A DNA stretch of 12,868 bases from Actinomycetota bacterium (GCA_016870695.1 VGAV01000031.1:1-12868); one strand, 5' to 3'; positions 1-5,637 are shown, numbered from the stretch's first letter. The notes: generated by a model from the sequence alone, not told the origin. A program made the numbers and translations.

Positions 1-384
1 GACGCGTCCACCGGACCGGGCACCGACATCGCCCTCCGTCCCGGCACCAACGCCACCAACGCCCAGGTCATCGGAAACGTGGTGAACGCGCCGTACGCCA
101 TGTCGGCATTCAGCGGTAACGGCGCCACCCCGAGCGGTGTGAGCATCATCAGCAACACGGCGCTCGGGAGCGCCGCGTTCTCCTACACCGGCCTCGTGCA
201 GCCGCGCATCTTCATGAACGCCGGCACCGTCTCCAACGGCAACACGGATGCCCGGCTCGGCTTCTACTTTGCGGCGCCTATCGCGCGGCAGACGATCGCC
301 GCTGCGGCGACCGACGCAGCCACGACCCAGAGCCTGGTCAACGACCTCCGGGCGAAGCTGGTCAGCCTGGGACTCGTGCAGTAG
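1..384 (+). CDS. Prophage tail/fibre protein, C-terminal part (5' end outside window)
   Basis: The frame is open from the first base and stops with TAG at 382-384, giving 127 visible residues; the start lies left of the window. The visible part is rich in Gly, Ala, Asn, Ser and Thr with alternating short hydrophobic runs, as in beta-helical or beta-rich phage fibre and tail-spike proteins. It then ends in a short helical tail (SLVNDLRAKLVSLGLVQ). A closing helix of the type 'LVNDLRAKLxxLGL' is common at the C-termini of actinophage minor tail and fibre proteins. It would act in host-surface recognition on the virion. Its 3' end overlaps the 3' end of the convergent acyltransferase gene by 23 bp (362-384). 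The att-like sequence at 2521 downstream supports a prophage late region. The family assignment rests on composition and the C-terminal signature, not on a recognised domain. Confidence 0.6.
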   Translation, partial: DASTGPGTDIALRPGTNATNAQVIGNVVNAPYAMSAFSGNGATPSGVSIISNTALGSAAFSYTGLVQPRIFMNAGTVSNGNTDARLGFYFAAPIARQTIAAAATDAATTQSLVNDLRAKLVSLGLVQ

Positions 385-1636
385 CGCGGCGCTTCGGTGC
401 GACGAGGTTGAGGAAGCTCATGCCTCGGCGGTGGTCGCCGGTGAACGCGGTGCGAGTGACGAGGTTCGTGTTGACGAGCTCGTAGAACACGAGAGCTGAG
501 ACGGCGGTGAGCGCGACCGTGACGGCCCATCCGGCCCAGGAGTAGACGCCTGCCTGCTGGACGAGGATGGAGTACAGCACGATGAGCGGCTGGTGGACGA
601 TGTAAACGACGAGTGACGCGTCCACCAGCCACCGCACGGACGCCCTCGGCTTGTTGAAAACGCGTGTCGAGAGGCGGAAGGCTGCGCTCGCGAGGGTCAG
701 GCCCCCAATGGTCCAGCACACCGACTGCAAGGCAAGAGCGGCCGCTGAGTCTGCCTGCAGCACGACGTCGAGGACGATGACGATTGCCGTGCTGGCGAGC
801 CCGACGGGCAGCGTCACGCCGTACGGGGCCGAAAGGAACGCCCTGAGGTTTGCTGGGTCAGCGCCAAGGGCGACACCGAGAACGAACGCCGGTGCGAAGA
901 CGAGCACGTTCCGGGTGATGAGCCCGAGCAGCAGCTCATCGCCGTTGGCCACCTGCCAAGCCGCGAGCGATACGACGACCGAGACACTTGCACCGACAAG
1001 CAGAACCGCCGAGCCCAACGCGGGACGACGCTGGACCCACGCGCTCAGCGCGGCAAGAAGGTGGGCTGCTCGACCGCGCAGCGGCGACGCGTACACGGCG
1101 GCGAGCACACAGCAATAGATGAGCAGCTCGACGAGGAACCACAGGTGCATCGTCCACCATTCCGACGGCGGCCACAGCTTGGAGAGCGCGAAGGTGGATG
1201 CGCCAACGCCTGCGTCGCTGCGTCCCCATCCGACGAGCAGCCACTGCAGGGGGCTGAACACGATCATGCCGAATAGCAGGGGGATGCCGAGCCGCTTGAA
1301 GCGACCCTTCACCCACCGACCGGAACCCTGCCGCCGGAGGATGAGCGCCGCGAAGAACCCCGCGACGGCATAGAACGCGGGCATGCGCCACACGTGCAGG
1401 AACTCGCCGAATGCCTCCACCGTGGGGGCGAGCTGCGGGCTCGTCACCAGCCACTGCGTCCCAGCGAAGGCGAGAGCGGTATGGAACGGGATGCCCAGAA
1501 GCATGAGCGATGCGCGCAGCCCGTCGAAGTAGTCGATGCGTTCTGCTCGCGCAGCACGCGAACCCGCTCGAGTCTTGCCCACCATCTGCTGTTCGCGCCC
1601 CATGAGTGTCGAGGGTAGCGGCAACACGTCATGCAT
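362..1636 (-). CDS. Membrane acyltransferase, acyltransferase-3 family (OpgC/MdoC-like)
   Basis: This 424-residue integral membrane protein would transfer acyl groups to a cell-surface glycan or similar acceptor. The N-terminal region has the family pattern YFDGLRASLMLLGIPFHTAL, with the conserved His at about residue 52. It is followed by RMPAFYAVAGFFAALILRR, a basic loop (GRFKRLGIPLL), a second His region (MHLWFLVELL), and about ten hydrophobic segments ending near VVYIVHQPLIVLYSILV. Length and layout fit acyltransferase-3 proteins, and the RMPAF..AGFFAA..L.RR pattern is closest to the glucan-modifying OpgC/MdoC group. The ATG at 1634-1636 has only a weak GAAAG upstream; starts at 1603 or 1585 would also keep the whole membrane domain. 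It lies between prophage tail and att on the strand opposite the tail gene. This suggests a cargo gene, for example surface modification blocking superinfection (inference). The substrate is unknown. Confidence 0.85.
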   Translation of the reverse strand: MHDVLPLPSTLMGREQQMVGKTRAGSRAARAERIDYFDGLRASLMLLGIPFHTALAFAGTQWLVTSPQLAPTVEAFGEFLHVWRMPAFYAVAGFFAALILRRQGSGRWVKGRFKRLGIPLLFGMIVFSPLQWLLVGWGRSDAGVGASTFALSKLWPPSEWWTMHLWFLVELLIYCCVLAAVYASPLRGRAAHLLAALSAWVQRRPALGSAVLLVGASVSVVVSLAAWQVANGDELLLGLITRNVLVFAPAFVLGVALGADPANLRAFLSAPYGVTLPVGLASTAIVIVLDVVLQADSAAALALQSVCWTIGGLTLASAAFRLSTRVFNKPRASVRWLVDASLVVYIVHQPLIVLYSILVQQAGVYSWAGWAVTVALTAVSALVFYELVNTNLVTRTAFTGDHRRGMSFLNLVAPKRRATARVPG

Positions 1637-1667
1637 CTTTCGTGCGCAGATTGCACCACCGCACCCG

Positions 1668-1704
1668 AGCCCCCGGCTGCCTCATCTTGAGGCGGTCGGG
1701 GGCT
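1668..1704. terminator. Two-part hairpin at the 3' end of the 105-residue ORF
   Basis: Outer arms AGCCCCCG (1668-1675) and CGGGGGCT (1697-1704) pair perfectly. Inside them GCCTC (1679-1683) pairs with GAGGC (1689-1693) around a 5-nt loop. The structure straddles the stop codon of the minus-strand ORF ending at 1682 and lies just upstream of the acyltransferase start at 1636. No clear T tract follows on either strand, so it may be a Rho-independent-like terminator or only a structured 3' end. Confidence 0.4.
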
Positions 1705-1999
1705 TCTCGTCGTTGCGGCGATCGACCTCGCGCACCGCGACAGCGTTACGCCACACGACGGTGCCCCAGTGGCCGCCCTCGGAGGGGATCTCGAGCATCA
1801 CGATGCGATCGTTCGCGCCGACCGCCCAGCATGCCTCACGCGTTGCGGCTCGGTCGCGCCACTGCACCCATGCCCACACCGGCCGCTTGTCGAACCACTC
1901 GACCGGCTGCGGGCCATACGCCTGCTGAGGAATCGTGACGGGCGGCATCGATCCGACCGCCTGCGCCATCTTCTCGGCGGTGACCTTCGTAGACCCCAT
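1682..1999 (-). CDS. Hypothetical prophage protein, 105 residues
   Basis: I do not recognise this protein. It is soluble and has no signal peptide or membrane segment. A helical N-terminus is followed by a Trp-rich middle (EWFDKRPVWAWVQWRD, then HWGTVVWRNAV) and a charged tail. The ATG at 1997-1999 is preceded by AGGGGAC about 11 nt upstream, an acceptable ribosome binding site. It reads toward the acyltransferase on the same strand, with a hairpin at its stop codon, and is divergent from the DUF3263 gene starting at 2091. Its place between tail gene and att fits the short accessory ORFs of actinoprophage right ends. Overlapping frames here are less protein-like: they are Arg/Pro/Ala-rich, as expected of GC-rich shadows. 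Confidence 0.6.
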   Translation of the reverse strand: MGSTKVTAEKMAQAVGSMPPVTIPQQAYGPQPVEWFDKRPVWAWVQWRDRAATREACWAVGANDRIVMLEIPSEGGHWGTVVWRNAVAVREVDRRNDEKPPTASR

Positions 2000-2052
2000 G
2001 CGTAGACCGGTCCCCTATCCCCGGCCGAGGGGAGCAGCGTACCTCGACCCTC

Positions 2053-2068
2053 CCGACATCGATGTCGG
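2053..2068. promoter_or_regulatory. Perfect 16-bp palindrome, candidate operator
   Basis: CCGACATC GATGTCGG is a perfect 16-bp inverted repeat with no spacer. It lies in the 91-bp gap between the divergent starts at 1999 (minus) and 2091 (plus), 22 bp before the DUF3263 start codon. That position suits a repressor site controlling one or both genes. No regulator for it is visible in the window. Confidence 0.4.
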
Positions 2069-2090
2069 ACCCCCGGCGGAGGATGGCAGC

Positions 2091-2330
2091 ATGATCCCCC
2101 TCGACGAGCTGCTCGACTTCGAGCGGGCCTGGCCGCGGTGGAGCGGGCGCAAGGACGAGGCGATCCGCGCGCGCTTCGCCGTGCCGCCGGCGCGCTACTT
2201 CCAGATCCTGCACCGAGCCCTCGACTCACGTGACGCGGTCGAACTCGACCCCTTGCTCGTGGGCCGCCTGCGTCGGCGACGCGACATCGCTGCCACCGAG
2301 AGCGAGCGGCGGCGGGGGATGGCGTCCTAG
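2091..2330 (+). CDS. DUF3263 family small protein
   Basis: This 79-residue protein matches the actinobacterial DUF3263 pattern as I know it. LLDFERAWPRWSGRKDEAIR corresponds to 'xLDFERxWWxxxGxKExAIR', followed by ARYFQILHRAL for 'TRYYQxLNxLI' and DPLLVGRLRRRRD for 'DPMLVKRLRRLR'. It is all-helical and basic at the C-terminus. The function is not established; the helical layout and basic tail suggest a DNA-associated or regulatory role (inference). I chose the ATG at 2091 because GGCGGAGGA sits 7 nt upstream. A longer reading from 1935 would add 52 unrelated residues and run into the divergent gene. Host chromosomes carry this family, but this copy lies inside the prophage, about 190 bp before the att-like repeat. 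Confidence 0.8.
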   Translation: MIPLDELLDFERAWPRWSGRKDEAIRARFAVPPARYFQILHRALDSRDAVELDPLLVGRLRRRRDIAATESERRRGMAS

Positions 2331-2410
2331 GGGCGGAACATCCACCCGTCGTTCGTCGACGCGCGACGCGTCGCCCGCGGCCAACGCCGACGCGTGCGCG
2401 AGGCATCCGT

Positions 2411-2429
2411 TCACGGTTTACTCACGGTT
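2411..2429 (+). repeat. Direct repeat TCACGGTTT x2, possible recombinase arm sites
   Basis: TCACGGTTT occurs at 2411-2419 and again at 2422-2430, one helical turn apart (11-bp period). Together with the AAGTAC array further right it occupies the non-coding 190 bp left of the tRNA-derived core. That is where tyrosine-integrase arm sites, excisionase sites or an IHF-like site are expected. The role is inferred from position only. Confidence 0.35.
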
Positions 2430-2446
2430 TTGCCGTCGTACTCCTA

Positions 2447-2510
2447 TGTACTTCGGCGTACCGAAGTGCTGAAAACCCGCGGAAAGTACAGGGAAGTACA
2501 CATAAGTACC
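2447..2510 (+). promoter_or_regulatory. Integrase arm-type site cluster (AAGTAC repeats plus hairpin)
   Basis: AAGTACA, AAGTACA and AAGTACC start at 2484, 2494 and 2504, exactly 10 bp apart and so on one face of the helix. An inverted copy, TGTACTT, is at 2447-2453 and forms part of a perfect hairpin, ACTTCGG-cgta-CCGAAGT (2450-2467). The array stops 11 bp before the tRNA-derived core at 2521. Short repeats in helical phase next to a tRNA-end core are characteristic of arm sites bound by tyrosine integrases. No integrase gene is in the window; it should lie to the left. Confidence 0.6.
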
Positions 2511-2520
2511 TCGCACTGCA

Positions 2521-2558
2521 CAAACGGGGGTTGCAGGTTCAAGTCCTGTAGCCGGCAC
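2521..2558 (+). repeat. tRNA 3'-end att repeat, copy 1 (right end of left prophage)
   Basis: The 38-bp sequence is 37/38 identical to 5747-5784, differing only at 2541 (A here, G at 5767). It folds as the 3' part of a tRNA: T stem and loop GCAGG-TTCAAGT-CCTGT, then the acceptor strand AGCCGGC and discriminator A, with no encoded CCA. The 5' half (acceptor GCCGGCT, D arm, anticodon arm) is absent upstream, where the arm-type repeats lie instead. So this is not a tRNA gene but an attachment-site remnant. The acceptor resembles some bacterial tRNA-Thr (E. coli GCCGACT), but the amino acid cannot be assigned without the anticodon. Prophage lies on its left; the second element begins on its right. 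Confidence 0.85.
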
Positions 2559-2649
2559 GGAATCACAGGGATCGCAGCCCACGAAGAGCTGAAGTCATGT
2601 CAGGGTCGAATGAAGGACGCCGCGGGGAAAAGCGGTCTTTGCCCTCCAT

Positions 2650-2824
2650 GTGAGCGAGAGGTACGAACAGGAAGAGCCCGCAACGGCGGCCAAGAAGGGG
2701 TGCGGCCCTCCCGAGTGCAAGGGGCGCAGAACGGGAGGGCCACATCGAGTACTCGGGCCGAATGCTGTTCTGGTTTGGGGCTTGCGCTATCGTCCAGGAT
2801 GGTCGCAAGTTGTGCGGCGGATAA
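2650..2824 (+). pseudogene. Possible frameshifted small Cys-containing protein
   Basis: From GTG 2650 the frame reads a charged N-terminus and then KKGCGPPECKG. If one G of the GGGG run at 2721-2724 is removed, it continues as AEREGHIEYSGRMLFWFGAC and then AIVQDGRKLCGG, ending at TAA 2822-2824. The product would be 57 residues with Cys pairs CGPPEC and C...LCGG, suggestive of metal binding. Without the correction the frame runs on into the next gene as low-quality sequence. No good ribosome binding site precedes the GTG. I do not recognise a family, and the join is my reconstruction, so this is tentative. Confidence 0.3.
2704..2757 (+). repeat. Two mutually exclusive inverted repeats
   Basis: GGCCCTCCCG (2704-2713) pairs perfectly with CGGGAGGGCC (2732-2741). 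CCCGAGT (2710-2716) pairs with ACTCGGG (2751-2757). The left arms overlap, so only one hairpin can form at a time. GAGTACTC (2747-2754) is also a palindrome. No T tract follows. It may be a structured RNA, an attenuator-like element, or chance in GC-rich DNA. Confidence 0.3.
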
Positions 2825-2990
2825 TCATCGGTTCCTTGCCAGCCGTGGGTGAGCCATGTCAAGGGTGGAACGAAAGCGACGTCCACCGGGTGATGGTCAC
2901 AGCAGCCGTAGGGTCTGTTAGCGAGGTAGCTCCTCCGGCGCCTGCTACCTTCCTCGTTGGCGCCCCTCAGGCGCCGGATTTGGGAGTGCC

Positions 2991-3278
2991 GTGGGACAGC
3001 TCGTCTACGAACAGAAGTCCACCTTCGACATTGAGGACCGCTCCCTTGCGCACCTGCGCATCGTGGTTATGAACAAGCTTCGCCGACAGGAGTCGTTCAT
3101 GCTGCAGGTCCCGCACCGGGAGGTCGGCCACGTGAGCTTGTGGATGGCGCCGGGCATTCCTGTCGCGTTCCAATTCTCCGGCAGTCGGTCACCCCGCATC
3201 GACCGCGATCTTGTCGATGAGTGGATGCAGCAGGCCAGCGGTTCGGACGGGCTGTCCCTGACGAGTCGCGCTCAATAG
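2991..3278 (+). CDS. DUF7882-like small protein, copy 1
   Basis: This 95-residue protein starts at GTG 2991 with GGGAG 4 nt upstream. It has the layout of a small Microbacteriaceae family that I recall as DUF7882, often mislabelled 'ATP-dependent DNA ligase'. It opens with MGQLVYEQK, continues with IEDRSLAHLRIVVMNKLRRQ and ESF, then a strand-rich centre (HVSLWMAPGIPVAFQFSGSR), a helix (RDLVDEWMQQA) and the closing GL. No catalytic lysine motif (KxDG) of DNA ligases is present, so a ligase function is not supported; the function is unknown. It shares the skeleton MGxLxY..I.D..L.HLR.V...KLRR.ESF with the minus-strand copy at 3833-4171. Both lie in the segment bounded by tRNA-end repeats, so they were probably brought by the element. 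Confidence 0.75.
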   Translation: MGQLVYEQKSTFDIEDRSLAHLRIVVMNKLRRQESFMLQVPHREVGHVSLWMAPGIPVAFQFSGSRSPRIDRDLVDEWMQQASGSDGLSLTSRAQ

Positions 3279-3351
3279 GTGCCCGGGTGGCAGCTCGCGG
3301 TGCGGGGGACACAGGAAGAGCCGCCACCCGAGCGTGGGCGGATGTAGCACG

Positions 3352-3380
3352 GCAGATGTTGGGGGTCTGCTGTCTTTCTT
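3352..3380 (+). terminator. Weak terminator-like hairpin after DUF7882-like copy 1
   Basis: GCAGA (3352-3356) pairs with TCTGC (3366-3370) around a 9-nt loop and is followed by the pyrimidine-rich TGTCTTTCTT (3371-3380). It lies 74 bp past the stop of the DUF7882-like gene on the same strand. The stem is short, so confidence is low. Confidence 0.3.
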
Positions 3381-3485
3381 CGCTGACGGTACCGAGTCCC
3401 TCCCCGGGCCGCGACCGCTTACAGCACGACGCAGGACCGGTGCAGACCTGGCGCCTAAGGGAAAGCTCTCGCGCGAGGCGTGAGG

Positions 3486-3737
3486 TCAATCTGAGCGGTC
3501 CGGGCGCTCTCCGAAGACTTTTTCCATGAACGCAACTCGGAAACGTTCCTGGTAGGCGTTGTAGGCGACCTGGTGGGCGTGGCGCTCGGCCGGTTCCGCG
3601 GAGGCAGCCATCGGCACCGGCTCGTGGAACCGGTCGGTCAGAACTTCATCCAATGGGTAGCCGTACTCGTCGCGGATCATCCGCCTACGGTACGCGGCCT
3701 GGAGCATCGGCTCTAGTCCCGGGCGTGCGGGCCTCAT
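3486..3737 (-). CDS. Hypothetical protein, up to 83 residues
   Basis: I do not recognise this protein. It looks soluble and mostly helical, with acidic and aromatic residues: DEYGYPLDEVLTDRFHEPVP, then AERHAHQVAYNAYQERFRVA and FMEKVFGE. The amino acid balance is more protein-like than the competing frames. Start choice is uncertain. ATG 3737 is preceded by GGCGAGG with no spacer; internal ATGs at 3707 and 3680 (MIRDEYGYPL) are alternatives and would give 73 or 64 residues. It is convergent with DUF7882-like copy 1 and follows copy 2 on the same strand by about 95 bp, so it may be its operon partner. Confidence 0.45.
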   Translation of the reverse strand: MRPARPGLEPMLQAAYRRRMIRDEYGYPLDEVLTDRFHEPVPMAASAEPAERHAHQVAYNAYQERFRVAFMEKVFGERPDRSD

Positions 3738-3832
3738 CCTCGCCCGGGGGAATTGTGGTGAACCAGCTCAGGACTGAACGGGCGCCACCGTTCTGGTCGA
3801 CGTCGCGCTCGATCGCTGGGAGCGGTCGACAC

Positions 3833-4171
3833 TCAACGTCCGATAGATTGCGTGCTCGGTTCGGGAAGAGGGTGCAGGCCACGATTTCCGCCAGCCGATT
3901 CGGCCAGTTTGACGAGCCACGCCTGGTTCAGAGGGCGCTGCAGCGGGCTGTCGAAGTTGAAGTACAACGACGAGGCCTTCGAAATCCAGATCGTCCCGAA
4001 CGCGCCGCGACCCGGTACGGCGTCGTCACCGTTCACATCGGGCTCGTCGTCCCAGGTGAACGAGAAGCTTTCGTCTCGGCGGAGCTTTGTCACGATTACC
4101 GCGCGGAGGTGGTAGAGCGCCCAGTCATCGATGTTGATAGCCGGCGCAACGCCATAGATGAGGTGTCCCAA
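3833..4171 (-). CDS. DUF7882-like small protein, copy 2
   Basis: With the TTG start at 4169-4171 this is a 112-residue protein beginning MGHLIYGVAPAINIDDWALY, then HLRAVIVTKLRRDESFSFTW, matching the family start. An ATG at 4228 would add 19 residues that the family does not have and lacks a good ribosome binding site. The TTG has GAAGGG about 7 nt upstream, so I prefer it. Compared with copy 1 it has a longer acidic loop after ESF (DDEPDVNGDD) and then the usual strands (TIWISKASSLYFNFDS), a helix (LNQAWLVKLAESA) and GLHPLPEP. The function is unknown. The two copies are clearly diverged, so this is not a recent tandem duplication. An inverted repeat, GTCGAG-cggat-CTCGAC (4193-4209), lies just upstream and could be an operator. 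Confidence 0.7.
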   Translation of the reverse strand: MGHLIYGVAPAINIDDWALYHLRAVIVTKLRRDESFSFTWDDEPDVNGDDAVPGRGAFGTIWISKASSLYFNFDSPLQRPLNQAWLVKLAESAGGNRGLHPLPEPSTQSIGR

Positions 4172-4192
4172 CCCCTGACCCTTCGAGTAAAC

Positions 4193-4209
4193 GTCGAGCG
4201 GATCTCGAC
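4193..4209. promoter_or_regulatory. Inverted repeat upstream of DUF7882-like copy 2
   Basis: GTCGAG (4193-4198) and CTCGAC (4204-4209) flank the 5-bp spacer CGGAT. The repeat sits 21 bp upstream of the TTG start on the minus strand, next to a TTGAAC sequence (4216-4211 on the minus strand). A promoter with that -35 would start too close to the ribosome binding site, so only an operator role is proposed, and weakly. Confidence 0.25.
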
Positions 4210-4414
4210 CGTTCAAAGTACTGCTCATACCTTCGAGAACGCTGCAAGCCGATGGCCGTTGTTCCCGCGTCGAGCGCAGCTCGTGCCCCCTCCTGTGGGC
4301 GCGTCCTGCACCCTGCGAGCTCGGCAGCCCGGCGCATAGAGCCGGGATCGTCCGCCGCGCGGGGTCAAAATCTTCGGCCGCCTCGAGGTGAGGCAGCCGG
4401 GGACGGTGGATGGG

Positions 4415-4513
4415 TCAGCGGGTCCGGCGCAGCAGACCGACAACGACAACCGCGAAGGCGGCAGACGAGACGGTCGGAGCTGCCGCCAGGATGAGCAAAG
4501 TCAGCTCGGTCGT
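4415..4513 (-). pseudogene. Tiny membrane ORF (32 residues) lacking a normal start codon
   Basis: AGGAAGGGG (4528-4520), a strong ribosome binding site, is followed after 6 nt by ACG where a start codon is expected. The frame then reads TELTLLILAAAPTVSSAAFA and VVVVGLLRRTR to TGA at 4417-4415. This is a single hydrophobic segment with a positive C-terminus. The form fits the one-TM proteins encoded after tail genes in many actinophages, some of them holin-like. It lies on the same strand about 200 bp past the broken tail gene. Either ATG mutated to ACG and the gene is dead, or translation starts at the in-frame TTG (4498-4496), giving 27 residues. The family is unknown. Confidence 0.4.
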
Positions 4514-4603
4514 GGGACACCCCTTCCTATGGTCCAGGAAGGCCTGTGCGCGTCAAGATGGGGTTCGCTTGTAGTTGCGCGGCCTTCATCGGTCGTGGTC
4601 GAG

Positions 4604-4625
4604 AGCCCCGGTTGCCGCCGGGGCT
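4604..4625. terminator. GC-rich hairpin, terminator-like
   Basis: AGCCCCGG (4604-4611) pairs perfectly with CCGGGGCT (4618-4625) around TTGCCG. On the plus strand it is followed by TTCGTGTTT. On the minus strand it follows the broken tail gene (stop at 4710), with AAAGGAGG at 4642-4635 just before it. Hairpins of this form are common between actinophage genes. Confidence 0.4.
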
Positions 4626-4709
4626 TTCGTGTTTCCTCCTTTCGTGCGCGGAGTCCAGGTAGGGAGACCGCCCCACTGAGGGGGTCTGCCCAAATATGTC
4701 GGCACGAGG

Positions 4710-5637
4710 TCACGCTGCCGGCGCATAGCCGACAGACGCGGACGCGTGAGGGGCACCGCGCCAGATGCACCCCGGCATGTCGCCGTCGATGTAGGGCCCC
4801 GTGTAGACGCCCTCGATCACCGCCACCTCATCCCAATACGCGTTCCGTTCTCACCGCCGAGGCGAATTTCCATCGTCGATCCGGGCTGAGGGGTGAAATG
4901 CGCGCGCACCACTGTGGAACCGGGAGCGTTCGGAGCCTGGGGAGAGGCAGGCTGCGACGGCTGGATCGAGTAGATGCGGCGCGCCTGGAGGGAGTTCGAC
5001 GAGGGGTTGGGAATCACGGTGTCCTGCCAGTACCGACCCACGACGGTGTACGTCTTCCCGGTTTCCATGCGGACGGGTGGATTCGGCCCAGTATTCGAGT
5101 TCGCAATGAGCAGACCCGCCACGGCGTCAAACCCGGCGAGGGGTTCGATGCGACAGCGCGCACCGGCGCCCTTGTCCCACGAGAGAACCGGCACCCGCTG
5201 AGTCCGGTTCGGGGAGGTCACGCCTGCGACCTGAACGCCCAGCAGGACACTCTGACTGGCGTTCTCTGGGCCTGTCCAGAGGGGCGAAGGTCGGCGTCCG
5301 GGGTGGCGGAACCATCGAATCCAGCGCGCGCGACGCTGGACTTCTCGATGGTCACCTGATCGTGAACTACCCACTTCACGCCCGCGGCGAAGTTCCCGCT
5401 CCCGGTGCGGAGGGTGAGGCGTGCACCGCCGCCGTTCGGCATCACGTACGGTGCCGAGACGAGCGACTTCCTCTCGCCGGGCTGAATGGTCACTGAAGAC
5501 CCTTGTCCGTCGAACCCCACTGTGGGGCTCGCCGAGATGTACAGGTTCCAGTAGAACGTCAGCGCGGTGGCCCCGGCGGGCACTGAGACATCCATCGTCC
5601 CTACGACGGTCTCGCGTCGTAGCCATCGCATACCCAT
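4710..5637 (-). pseudogene. Phage minor tail protein, broken by two -1 frameshifts
   Basis: Three reading frames join into one protein. Frame A (5637 to about 5284) reads MDVSVPAGATALTFYWNLYI, then GFDGSATPDADLRP. Frame B (about 5281 to 4840) continues WTGPENASQSVLLGVQVAGV, then METGKTYTVVGRYWQD and GSTMEIRLGGENGT. Frame C (to TGA 4710-4712) reads YWDEVAVIEGVYTGPYIDGD, then MPGCIWRGAPHASASVGYAP. Restoring one C in the CCCC run (plus 5281-5284) and one base near 4839-4843 gives 309 continuous residues. FDGSxTPD...WTGxxNASxS and YIDGDxPxCxWRGxPHASxS are hallmark repeats of actinophage minor tail proteins, probably sugar-binding. The upstream frame is closed by a stop near 5706, and the 5' end lies close to the att repeat, so an N-terminal part may be missing. 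Two losses of the same kind suggest decay; sequencing error in short runs is the alternative. Confidence 0.8.

Larger units (their letters stand above)
2559..2990. other. Left end of second element: no confident gene
   Basis: This 432-bp stretch holds no intact gene I can support. It contains a suspected frameshifted small ORF (2650-2824), a pair of competing hairpins (2704-2757), an inverted repeat AGGTAGC/GCTACCT (2924-2930 and 2944-2950) just before the DUF7882-like gene, and a repeated GGCGCC (2959-2964 and 2970-2975). Open frames on both strands here (2563-2886 minus, 2650-3072 plus) look like shadows. The plus one runs out of frame through the start of the DUF7882-like gene. Confidence 0.6.

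Noticed and set aside
2521..2558. Intact tRNA gene at the first repeat
   Set aside because: Only T arm, acceptor strand and discriminator are present. Upstream sequence gives neither an anticodon arm nor a matching GCCGGCT acceptor strand.
2991..3278. ATP-dependent DNA ligase
   Set aside because: Proteins like this are often given that name, but the 95 residues contain no KxDG nucleotidyltransferase motif and are far too short.
3284..3330. CGGGTGGC / GCCACCCG inverted repeat as terminator of DUF7882-like copy 1
   Set aside because: The 31-nt loop is too long and no T tract follows; the hairpin at 3352-3380 is a better candidate, though weak.
4388..5359. 323-residue plus-strand ORF
   Set aside because: Arg/Pro/Gly-rich, no recognisable domain, and antisense to the tail-protein relic, which has clear motifs.
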